5,765 nucleotides of DNA from Pseudomonadota bacterium (GTDB lineage: Bacteria; Pseudomonadota; Gammaproteobacteria; Burkholderiales; Gallionellaceae): assembly GCA_021783855.1 (NCBI GenBank), contig JAJXTL010000169.1:1-5765 (forward strand). Direction: 5' to 3'. The position numbers were made by a program, and so were the translations under genes. The notes beneath the pieces were generated by a model, which made no database searches, was not told the DNA's origin, and worked only from the letters and a program-made list of their open reading frames with translations. Shown piece by piece: positions 1 to 5,707 of this stretch (within the stretch, counting starts at the first letter, position 1; each line of letters begins with the position of its first letter).

Positions 1-2
1 CA

Positions 3-101
3 CGCAAGTCACTCGGTTTCAAATGTCCGGTAGAACTGTTCATGCCAGACGCTTTTGACTTTAAGCTACATCACGCAGCACTTTTTGCACTTGGTGCTTG
101 A
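3..101 (+). pseudogene. C-terminal remnant of an IS30-like transposase
   Basis: An open frame enters from the left edge and ends at a TGA after 32 codons. It contains RKSLGFKCPVELF, which matches the conserved 'RPRK-LGF-TP-E' segment near the C-terminus of IS30-family DDE transposases, and ends in AALFALGA. Only the tail is visible, so the gene could be intact to the left of the window. However, no IS right end follows the stop: ccdB coding sequence (opposite strand) starts almost at once, and the last 31 bases overlap the ccdB 3' end antisense. This suggests the element lost its right terminus. The family assignment rests on one motif; another rve-type transposase is possible. Confidence 0.55.
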
Positions 102-415
102 AACCGCCCCGTAAAAAGCAAATCCAGCGCGGCGATAATTTCGTGGCGTTGTGCTGTCAGCGAAATGACTTTTTCACCGAGTGAGCGATGCGTCACACCG
201 GCCAGTTCGGCGCTGGACATCACAACTACGTTATCATCGATGGTGAATTTCGGATTGAGCTTGCTGGCCGATAGCCCCATTGTTTCTGCCCGTACCAGCG
301 GCACGACAACGCGGGTTGCCAACGTATCCAGCAAGTCCGCCTGTACATCCAGCAGATAAGGAATAGCTTGCCTGGTCGCGCTATTCGGATTGAGATACAC
401 ATCGAACTGCGCCAT
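71..415 (-). CDS. ccdB: CcdB-type toxin (DNA gyrase poison)
   Basis: A 114-residue protein beginning MAQFDVYLNPN. CcdB family toxins bind the GyrA subunit of DNA gyrase and trap it on cleaved DNA in the cytoplasm. Family signatures seen are the N-terminal QFDVY strand, LLDVQADLLDTLATRVVVPL (compare VDVQSDIIDTPGRRMVIPL in F-plasmid CcdB), and the C-terminal helix EIIAALDLLFTG. The ATG was chosen because it overlaps the ccdA stop (TGATG, sharing base 415) and matches the family N-terminus; the longer frame upstream runs antisense-free only because it lies inside ccdA. F-plasmid CcdB is 101 residues ending W-G-I, which contacts gyrase; here the end reads T-G-R-F followed by nine extra residues (QAPSAKSAA) that lie opposite the IS30-like transposase tail. 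The toxin may therefore be altered or weakened. Identification of the family is firm; activity is uncertain. Confidence 0.9.
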   Translation of the reverse strand: MAQFDVYLNPNSATRQAIPYLLDVQADLLDTLATRVVVPLVRAETMGLSASKLNPKFTIDDNVVVMSSAELAGVTHRSLGEKVISLTAQRHEIIAALDLLFTGRFQAPSAKSAA

Positions 416-663
416 CAGAATCTTCGCAATCCGTCGCTGAACGGGCCATTTGATTCGATTCGGCGGTTGTATGCATCCAGCGCATCCCGGTTTTCTGCCA
501 GCCACTGGCTTTGCTTCGCCTGACGGACAAGCGCGATCAATTGCAATTCCAGTGTCTGCGAGAGATTGATATTGAGCTGTTTGGCTTGCTGCAGCAGATC
601 AGCGTTGATGCTGAGATTCGCCGATTTTTTGGCGGCAGTACTGTTAATAGCAACGGTATTCAT
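415..663 (-). CDS. ccdA: CcdA-type antitoxin
   Basis: An 82-residue protein, MNTVAINSTAAKK onward. CcdA is the labile antitoxin that neutralises CcdB and, with it, represses the shared promoter. The N-terminal half (SANLSINADLLQQAKQLNI) fits the ribbon-helix-helix DNA-binding domain. The C-terminal half carries the CcdB-binding signature: WLAENRDALDAYNRRIE then NGPFSDGLRRF, which parallels WKAENQEGM and FIEMNGSFADENRDW of F-plasmid CcdA. The ATG at 663 is preceded by AGGAGAG with a 7-base spacer, so it is preferred over an upstream in-frame ATG at 690, which lies inside the operator palindrome and has no ribosome site. Translationally coupled to ccdB. A chromosomal-type ccdAB module, next to mobile-element debris. 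Confidence 0.92.
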   Translation of the reverse strand: MNTVAINSTAAKKSANLSINADLLQQAKQLNINLSQTLELQLIALVRQAKQSQWLAENRDALDAYNRRIESNGPFSDGLRRF

Positions 664-680
664 GACGATTCTCTCCTGAA

Positions 681-719
681 CAATGCGCATAATTTACGCG
701 CATTGCTAGCGCGCGTCAA
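681..719 (-). promoter_or_regulatory. ccdAB promoter with overlapping operator palindrome
   Basis: On the - strand TTGACG (719-714) is followed after 17 bases by TAAATT (696-691), a good sigma-70 promoter. A perfect 8-bp inverted repeat, CAATGCGC (681-688) and GCGCATTG (698-705), brackets the -10 box with a 9-base spacer. CcdA-type RHH proteins bind palindromes in their own promoter, so this is the likely autoregulatory operator. Promoter and palindrome are seen directly; the bound protein is inferred. The ccdA ribosome site AGGAGAG follows at 677-671. Confidence 0.7.
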
Positions 720-758
720 ACATCGACACAAGGCAAGCGGTCAGAAAAAAGCCCGCAC

Positions 759-831
759 AGCCCGGATGCAATGAAACCCGGGAAGCTCGGCACATCGAAA
801 CCCAGGATTCCACTGCGCTGCTTCGGGGCTA
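759..831. repeat. REP-like imperfect palindromic element
   Basis: AGCCCGGATGC (759-769) is matched in inverted orientation by GCTTCGGGGCT (820-830), 9 of 11 positions pairing. The inner parts are also related: AAACCCGGG on one side and the complement of CCCAGGATTCCA on the other. The wording (TAGCCCGGATG...GGAATCCGGG type) recalls intergenic repeats common in beta- and gammaproteobacteria. The rest of 721-930 holds no recognisable gene or site. Confidence 0.5.
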
Positions 832-929
832 CAGACTTATATCGCTGAAAAAGTCAAAAAAAAGGTCAAGCATAGACAAGGTTCTGGGTAACCTTTCAAT
901 CCCGTTCAATATTCAACCCTCAGATAGTT

Positions 930-945
930 TGTTGCCTTCATGACA
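930..945 (+). promoter_or_regulatory. NifA upstream activator sequence
   Basis: TGT-N10-ACA with exactly ten bases between the half sites, extended to TTGT...ACAA. This is the established NifA binding consensus. It lies about 96 bases upstream of the -24 GG, roughly 120-135 bases upstream of the predicted transcription start, within the usual range for NifA sites. Confidence 0.75.
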
Positions 946-1011
946 AGCGTCATGAATGCTATGCACTGTTCTTGACACTCGAATTAAAAGAAAATAAAAA
1001 ATATCAATAAT

Positions 1012-1024
1012 AATCAATATATTG
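1012..1024 (+). promoter_or_regulatory. IHF binding site
   Basis: AATCAATATATTG matches the IHF consensus WATCAA-N4-TTR at every defined base. It sits in an A+T-rich stretch between the NifA site and the -24/-12 promoter, where IHF is expected to bend DNA so that NifA can contact sigma-54 polymerase. Confidence 0.7.
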
Positions 1025-1039
1025 TAAAAAACAACAATC

Positions 1040-1056
1040 AGGCACGCAGTTTGCTT
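1040..1056 (+). promoter_or_regulatory. sigma-54 (-24/-12) promoter of nifO-ferredoxin operon
   Basis: GGCACG, four bases, then TTGCTT; GG (1041-1042) and GC (1053-1054) are ten bases apart. This matches the sigma-54 consensus TGGCACG-N4-TTGCW at all but the first T. Predicted start of transcription is about 1066, giving a leader of about 210 nt before nifO. The NifA and IHF sites upstream are all correctly placed. Confidence 0.85.
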
Positions 1057-1058
1057 CT

Positions 1059-1109
1059 AACGGGCATGGCTAGTAGCCACCTCTGATGATGAAATTCGCC
1101 ATGCCCGTT
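1059..1109 (+). other. 12-bp inverted repeat at the transcript 5' end
   Basis: AACGGGCATGGC (1059-1070) pairs perfectly with GCCATGCCCGTT (1098-1109), loop 27 bases. The left arm spans the predicted sigma-54 start (about 1066), so most of the stem would form at the very 5' end of the nifO mRNA. No U-run follows, so it is not a plain terminator. It could protect the 5' end of the mRNA, or be a trace of an insertion. Confidence 0.55.
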
Positions 1110-1144
1110 TCCCTCACCTCAATCCTCTCCCGGAGGGAGAGGAG
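1110..1144. repeat. Palindromic intergenic repeat (CTCTCCC/GGGAGAG type)
   Basis: TCCTCTCCC (1123-1131) and GGGAGAGGA (1135-1143) form a perfect 9-bp stem with a 3-base loop, preceded by TCCCTCACCTCAA. This wording is a frequent intergenic repeat in many proteobacterial genomes. It lies in the leader of the nifO operon, where it should fold as a tight hairpin. Beyond it, 1145-1275 shows no gene or clear site apart from the nifO start region. Confidence 0.55.
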
Positions 1145-1275
1145 GCAAACGAATCGCTACGCGAATTTCACATTAAGCAGACAAACTCTCTGCGCCGGAA
1201 CGATCGCGACCTGTTTGAACATCAGGGTGATTGAACAGGCCAAACCACAAGGTCAGATTAACCGGGACAAACACT

Positions 1276-2083
<808 letters not shown>

Positions 2084-2106
2084 TGTAGTGTTGCATCTGT
2101 TTGGAG

Positions 2107-2261
2107 CTTAGGAACCGCTGATTTATTCGTCTTCCCCGCACAGGGGGTAAGCAGGCAAGCCGCGAAGCGGCTGCTCGCAAAAGCGGGGAACCAGCGCCTT
2201 GTGTAACTGGATTCCCGCCTACGCGGGAACGACAAAACCGAATAAATCAGCGGTTCCCTTA
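2107..2261. mobile_element. MITE-like element with 19-bp terminal inverted repeats
   Basis: GGAACCGCTGATTTATTCG (2111-2129) is repeated as a perfect inverted copy at 2239-2257, and CTTA flanks both ends (2107-2110 and 2258-2261), consistent with a 4-bp target duplication. The 147-bp body has no coding capacity. It holds nested palindromes: TTCCCCGC (2132-2139) with GCGGGGAA (2183-2190), GCCGC/GCGGC around 2160, and TTCCCGC-CTAC-GCGGGAA (2212-2229). It looks like a non-autonomous element moved by a transposase acting on these ends, possibly IS5-like given the 4-bp duplication (inference). It lies between the convergent ferredoxin genes. Confidence 0.75.
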
Positions 2262-2409
2262 AACGACGGTTTGACAGCTTCGTATCATTAATCACTTGCG
2301 CAGCAACAAATACATCGTCAAACCGCCCATAAAATTAATCGGTGGCGTGCAGGAACACGGCCTGCGCGACAGGCAGGGCATCAGACATGTGCACTGCCCC
2401 GTGCTGTTC
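2262..2409. other. Non-coding stretch downstream of fdxN
   Basis: No convincing gene. CGGTTTGAC (2267-2275) and GTCAAACCG (2317-2325) form a 9-bp inverted repeat. Further right, GGAACACGG (2352-2360) can pair with CCGTGCTGTTCC (2399-2410) with a small bulge, making a structured region right after the fdxN stop; it lacks a T-run, so a terminator role is uncertain. On the - strand a 17-codon frame (2388-2335, MSDALPVAQAVFLHATD) has only a weak ribosome site. Together with the MITE this fills the gap between the two convergent ferredoxin genes. Confidence 0.35.
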
Positions 2410-2604
2410 CTATGCTTTAATAATACATCCCTTGATCGGGCAGAGTTCCACACATTTTGGCGTGTCATACTCACCTTCGCATTCCGTACAGGTATCCGCA
2501 TTGATTTTGGTAATGCCTTTTTTAGTTGCAATCGAAACGGTTGGACAATCCGGTTCGCAATCACCACAAGCGGTGCACAGATCTTGATCAATTTTCATTG
2601 CCAT
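2410..2604 (-). CDS. fdxN: 2x[4Fe-4S] ferredoxin, nif-associated (FdxN type)
   Basis: A 64-residue low-potential electron carrier. The first cluster motif is Cys10-x2-Cys13-x2-Cys16-x3-Cys20-Pro; the second is Cys39-x2-Cys42-x8-Cys51-x3-Cys55-Pro. The eight-residue insertion in the second motif (CTECEGEYDTPKC) is typical of nif and Allochromatium-type ferredoxins, which often sit next to nifB or other nif genes and pass electrons to nitrogenase or to NifB. Two starts are possible, two codons apart (MAMK); the first fits AAGGAA five bases upstream. It is alone in its transcript as far as seen, convergent with the nifO operon, with its own sigma-54 promoter about 260 bases upstream. The family is certain; the gene name follows the nif context. 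Confidence 0.88.
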   Translation of the reverse strand: MAMKIDQDLCTACGDCEPDCPTVSIATKKGITKINADTCTECEGEYDTPKCVELCPIKGCIIKA

Positions 2605-2705
2605 GATATTTCCTTTTCAATTATTCTGCCGCAGCCAAACGCCCTGTGCGCATGACTCTCCGACAGATACTGGTTAAATGTTGTTTTTACCACCTGCACC
2701 CGTCA

Positions 2706-2822
2706 TTACTTTAGCCTGATTCTGCGGGCACAAGTTTCAGGTTCTGAGCAGAAGTTGATTTGCCGGACTACGTTATCCGTCAATTGCGCCACCCGGTCGA
2801 GACAACTTTCGACAGTTGCCAT
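2706..2822 (-). CDS. Possible 38-residue leader ORF upstream of fdxN
   Basis: MATVESCLDRVAQLTDNVV onward, ending RRIRLK. It begins about 30 bases after the predicted sigma-54 start and ends with TAATG, whose ATG opens another tiny frame of ten codons. It has three cysteines and amphipathic helix-like sequence, but no good ribosome site and no recognised family. The same frame stays open upstream through the promoter. It may be an artefact, a small leader peptide, or the relic of a longer gene. Confidence 0.25.
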   Translation of the reverse strand: MATVESCLDRVAQLTDNVVRQINFCSEPETCARRIRLK

Positions 2823-2863
2823 AAGCGCCACTTTACCAAAACCCTCACTTGCAGACTGGATAT

Positions 2864-2880
2864 AAGCAAAATTCACGCCA
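2864..2880 (-). promoter_or_regulatory. sigma-54 (-24/-12) promoter of fdxN
   Basis: Read on the - strand: TGGCGTG, four bases, TTGCTT; GG (2879-2878) and GC (2867-2866) are ten bases apart. Matches TGGCACG-N4-TTGCW except for two bases in the -24 box. Predicted start about 2854, leaving a leader of ~250 nt before fdxN. The flanking upstream DNA (2881-2940) is very A+T-rich, as in the nifO promoter. Confidence 0.65.
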
Positions 2881-2942
2881 CCTCGAATTAATAATATAAG
2901 TTTTTGAAAAATATAACAAAAATATCACACAGTAAAAAACAC

Positions 2943-2962
2943 TGTCGGTTAGAAACACGACA
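2943..2962. promoter_or_regulatory. Candidate activator dyad upstream of fdxN
   Basis: TGTCG-N10-CGACA is an inverted repeat about 65-85 bases upstream of the fdxN -24 box. It also contains TGT-N9-ACA (2943-2957), one base short of the NifA consensus spacing. No exact TGT-N10-ACA was found between 2881 and 3060. Position is right for an activator, spacing is not; treat as tentative. Confidence 0.3.
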
Positions 2963-3007
2963 AATCAACAAACTTTGTTTTGTAGCGCTAAATATAATAA
3001 TGGCGCT

Positions 3008-3064
3008 TTGCAAGCAATCTCTGCAATCGGCCGACAGGGCGTTGACATGGAGAGATCGACGCTC
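3008..3064 (+). pseudogene. Short remnant resembling IS66 transposase (TnpC)
   Basis: LQAISAIGRQGVDMERSTLC reads like the conserved 'YRQ-IYARQGVELDRSTLCDWVG' segment of IS66-family TnpC. Similarity stops abruptly after the Cys, where Asp-Trp-Val-Gly would be expected. Too short to function. The assignment is by motif memory only and should be treated as probable rather than certain. Confidence 0.4.
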
Positions 3065-3100
3065 TGCAACGAGTCCAGCTTCTTGGTAATTTTGCACAGT

Positions 3101-3145
3101 GTTCACCCCCTCGATCGCACTGGCGGTATAAATCACCTTCTGATT
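3101..3145 (-). pseudogene. Short remnant resembling IS256/Mutator transposase
   Basis: NQKVIYTASAIEGVN, directly after an in-frame stop, parallels the very conserved '(R)KVIYTTNAIESLN' block of IS256-family transposases. What follows (TVQNYQEAG) no longer matches the expected LRK region. It lies on the opposite strand from the neighbouring remnants, so it came from a separate insertion. Confidence 0.4.
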
Positions 3146-3221
3146 TCAGGCAGATATTCGCGCCCCGGTTCCCAATTGTTTACTCGGGCATTGAGCACTC
3201 AGTCATTTAAAGGTTTTACCA

Positions 3222-3464
3222 GTGCCGTTTCGGGCAGGATATCAGCGAATCTATGCAGACAAGCAGGCTGGCGACGTGGCTGCATCTGTCATCAGCAGCG
3301 CAGGAAGTGCTATTGCAGAACGGATCGGCGCGGCTCCGAACCATCACTCGATTGATGATTGCCCAGTCTTCATCGATGAATGTCAGCGGATCGACGATTA
3401 TGAGGCGGACACCGTCATCGGAAAAAACCACCAACAAGCTATTGTAAACAAGGACGGCGCCTGA
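3222..3464 (+). pseudogene. Frameshifted internal fragment of an IS30-family transposase
   Basis: Three blocks in order match the central part of IS30 transposases but change frame: YQRIYADKQAGD (frame of 3222), then CHQQRRKCYCRTDRRGSEP in another frame (~3283-3339, equivalent to RCQK-RRKRYG-RTDRRG), then HHSIDDCPVFIDE and DDYEADTVIGKNHQQAIV back in the first frame (~3342-3446). The D in EADTVIG is the first catalytic Asp of the DDE triad. The rest of the catalytic domain and the C-terminus are missing; the frame ends at 3464 where ferredoxin-like sequence begins. Frameshifts plus truncation make it non-functional. Confidence 0.7.
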
Positions 3465-3465
3465 A

Positions 3466-3516
3466 GCCTGTCAGACACGGGTACTGGGCGGCAACATCGT
3501 CGTACGCCCGGGCTGA
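3466..3516 (+). pseudogene. 3' fragment of a duplicated [2Fe-2S] ferredoxin gene
   Basis: Seventeen codons including the stop read ACQTRVLGGNIVVRPG, against [16 protein letters not shown] at the end of the intact ferredoxin (2033-2083). At DNA level 43 of 51 bases agree, with most changes silent or conservative. It includes the fourth cluster cysteine but none of the first three. Immediately upstream is the truncated IS30-like transposase, so the 5' part of this gene was removed or replaced at the junction near 3455-3465. Because most substitutions are synonymous, the copy was probably functional for some time before it was lost. Confidence 0.8.
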
Positions 3517-3567
3517 CTCAACCCGATTAACCTTAATCGTTAAATTCAGGAGTGTCACCCGCACCAT

Positions 3568-5616
3568 TTATATCTGAAAATGCCTGACCGATTGTTCGAG
3601 TGTGCTGGAAAGCGCTTCAAGGTTTTCCACTGTGCCAAAAACCTCCCTGACGGACGCGCTGTTTTCTTCCGACATTTGCGCGACCTTTTCCACGTTGACG
3701 GCGATCTCACGGCTCGCCATGCTCTGCTCCTTGATGGACTGCGAAATGTCCTCGACACCGCTGAGCGCACGAGACACGCCGTCATTGATTTCCACAATGG
3801 CGCCGCCGGCTCGTTTGGCCAGTACGGAACCTGCCTTGACCATCTCGACCGTGGCCACCATGTCGGCAATCGCATGGCCGGTGCTACCGCGTATCTCCTC
3901 AACCATGCCGGCAATCTCCTGAGTCGAGCGCCCGGTTTTTTCCGCAAGCTTGCGCACTTCATCCGCCACCACGGCAAAACCCCGCCCCTGCTCTCCTGCA
4001 CGCGCCGCCTCTATCGCTGCATTGAGTGCAAGGAGGTTGGTCTGGTCGGCGATTTCCTTGATCACTTTGACCACATTTTGAATCCGGTCAGATTGCTCGC
4101 CCAATTCCTGCATCGTTTTGGCAGTATTCATGACGGCCAGATTGGTTCTGGACATGTCATCGACGACATTCTGCACGATCCTGCCGCCCTCGCCCGCCAG
4201 CGATGCCGATCTGTCCGAAATGCGCCTGACCTCCCCTGCATTTTCGGCGATCTGATCGATACTGACGGTCATCTCCTCGACGGCGGAAGCCATGGCATTC
4301 GCGGCCTCCGACTGAGTGCGGGAGCCTTCTGCAACTTTAGTCATCGCTTCCGCCAATTGTTTTGCGCGGTCGTCGATATGACCGGATACTGAAGCGATTT
4401 GATCGATGATTGACCCAAGCAGCACCTTGGTCGATTGGACGGAGCAAAGCACTTGCCCCATTTCGTCGCGGCCTGAAATATCGACCTGACCGGACATATG
4501 ACCGTTGACTACATCGCTCAAATTCGCCTTGATTTCATCGACTGGTTTTACCACGTAACGGCGAACGATCATTCTGATAAAAAAGAACAGCACGATCTGA
4601 AAGACAATCTGGATTAAAACCTGCTCGACGATCACTTTATGATACGCGTCAAATTCTGCGTTCAAATCAAGTTGAATATCGGATACACCGCTCACACTGC
4701 CGTCTTCCACCTGATGGCATGACATGCAATCCGTGCCGTGAAAATTGCGACTGGCAAGATAAGGCGTCAGCGCGCGGAAAATATGCTTGCCATCCCGATT
4801 TTCGAGCGCGTAATAAGGGCGCTTGCTCGCAATGACACTGCGCTGCGCATCATCCTGAATTTGTTCTTCCGGCAGCCCGGCGCCGAACTGTTTAACAACA
4901 TGTTCGGTGCGCATCAAACGCAACCCGGCAATATTCCCCGAATCGGAGATTTTCCTGATCAATAGTTTCCGGGTATCGACGTCGCTGATCTGTCCCGTCA
5001 CCATCAACATGTTGGCGCTGTCGATAACCTCGTTAGCCAACCCTTCTGTGCGTTGCCGGGCGGCATCAAACATGCCGGATCTTTTGTCGTCAACGATGGT
5101 AAGACTGCCGATACCCAGCATCAACAATAGTGCCGGCTGGATCAAGAGCTGAAGCTTGGTTTGCAGGCTGAGGTTCCGGAATCGCCTGGATAACGGCAGT
5201 TTTCCCGACGGCGCTTTGCCCGATTTATACAGCGATTCCGCCTCTGAAATTTCGGCGTTCGTCGGTTTTTTCCTGAGTGAAATGTACCCGATAAGGGTGC
5301 CGCGATCCGTGATCGGCGAAACGGTGACGCGCACCCAGTAATGATCTCCATTTTTGGCCCGGTTCTTGACGATGCCACGCCACGGATAATTACTTTTTAC
5401 CGTATCCCACAGGCTCCGAAATGCCCATTCGGGCATGTCCGGGTGACGTACCAGATTGTGACTCTTCCCGAGCAATTCCTCTCGCGAATAGCCGCTGATC
5501 TCCACAAATGAATCGTTCGCGTAGGTGATTATTCCTCTGGTGTCGGTCTTCGTGACAAAAACCTGGCTTTCTGCATAATCGATATTGTGCTGCGTCACAG
5601 GCAAATTTGTCTTCAT
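3568..5616 (-). CDS. Methyl-accepting chemotaxis protein with Aer-like PAS and c-type haem motif
   Basis: A 682-residue inner-membrane chemoreceptor. Order of parts: PAS ~15-115, very close to E. coli Aer, including [10 protein letters not shown] and [10 protein letters not shown] (the RHPD region is needed for FAD binding in Aer); transmembrane segment ~154-176; periplasmic domain ~177-327 with a c-type haem site C-M-S-C-H at 297-301 followed by SDIQLDL; second transmembrane segment ~328-352; HAMP ~353-402; methyl-accepting signalling domain to the end, with the conserved hairpin tip [20 protein letters not shown] at ~522-541. There is no NWETF-type CheR-tethering pentapeptide; the end is VRHFQI. 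It should signal through CheW/CheA in response to redox or oxygen. ATG at 5616 was chosen (AGGTG about ten bases upstream); a GTG at 5628 has no ribosome site. Haem attachment is inferred from the motif. Confidence 0.93.
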   Translation of the reverse strand: MKTNLPVTQHNIDYAESQVFVTKTDTRGIITYANDSFVEISGYSREELLGKSHNLVRHPDMPEWAFRSLWDTVKSNYPWRGIVKNRAKNGDHYWVRVTVSPITDRGTLIGYISLRKKPTNAEISEAESLYKSGKAPSGKLPLSRRFRNLSLQTKLQLLIQPALLLMLGIGSLTIVDDKRSGMFDAARQRTEGLANEVIDSANMLMVTGQISDVDTRKLLIRKISDSGNIAGLRLMRTEHVVKQFGAGLPEEQIQDDAQRSVIASKRPYYALENRDGKHIFRALTPYLASRNFHGTDCMSCHQVEDGSVSGVSDIQLDLNAEFDAYHKVIVEQVLIQIVFQIVLFFFIRMIVRRYVVKPVDEIKANLSDVVNGHMSGQVDISGRDEMGQVLCSVQSTKVLLGSIIDQIASVSGHIDDRAKQLAEAMTKVAEGSRTQSEAANAMASAVEEMTVSIDQIAENAGEVRRISDRSASLAGEGGRIVQNVVDDMSRTNLAVMNTAKTMQELGEQSDRIQNVVKVIKEIADQTNLLALNAAIEAARAGEQGRGFAVVADEVRKLAEKTGRSTQEIAGMVEEIRGSTGHAIADMVATVEMVKAGSVLAKRAGGAIVEINDGVSRALSGVEDISQSIKEQSMASREIAVNVEKVAQMSEENSASVREVFGTVENLEALSSTLEQSVRHFQI

Positions 5617-5649
5617 ATTCAACCGCACCTATCAGTGCAATATCTCCAT

Positions 5650-5683
5650 ATTATAGATTCGGCCAATAAATAGTTGAACTTTT
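5650..5683 (-). promoter_or_regulatory. Promoter region of the chemoreceptor gene
   Basis: Two overlapping readings exist on the - strand. A perfect -10 TATAAT (5655-5650) has only a poor -35 (TTCAAC, 17 bases upstream). Alternatively AAAAGTTC (5683-5676), 12 bases, GCCGAATC (5663-5656) resembles the flagellar sigma-28 consensus TAAAGTTT-N11-GCCGATAA, with a spacer one base long. Chemoreceptor genes are often in the sigma-28 regulon. The sequence cannot decide between them. Confidence 0.45.
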
Positions 5684-5707
5684 TATGGTTTTACATGCCA
5701 AATGTGC

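Noticed and set aside
511..774. An 87-codon open frame on the + strand
   Set aside because: It is antisense to ccdA and its promoter, and has no recognisable motif or ribosome site.
1231..1275. TTG start extending NifO by 15 residues
   Set aside because: The extra residues (NRPNHKVRLTGTNT) do not belong to the family N-terminus, and the ATG at 1276 starts exactly at the conserved first strand.
2706..2873. A GTG-started 56-codon version of the leader ORF upstream of fdxN, with GAGG before it
   Set aside because: Its start and first codons lie inside the -24/-12 promoter and upstream of the predicted transcript start, so it could not be translated from that mRNA.
3001..3016. A second GG-N10-GC match on the + strand (TGGCGC...AAGCA)
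   Set aside because: The -12 part has AAGC instead of TTGC and no gene follows; only transposase debris lies downstream.
3516..3567. Terminator between the ferredoxin fragment and the chemoreceptor stop
   Set aside because: GATTAA-CC-TTAATC (3528-3541) is a dyad but is A+T-rich, with too short a loop and no T-run, so it is not a credible terminator.
3580..4392. A 270-codon open frame on the + strand
   Set aside because: It is antisense to the highly conserved signalling domain of the chemoreceptor and shows no family of its own.
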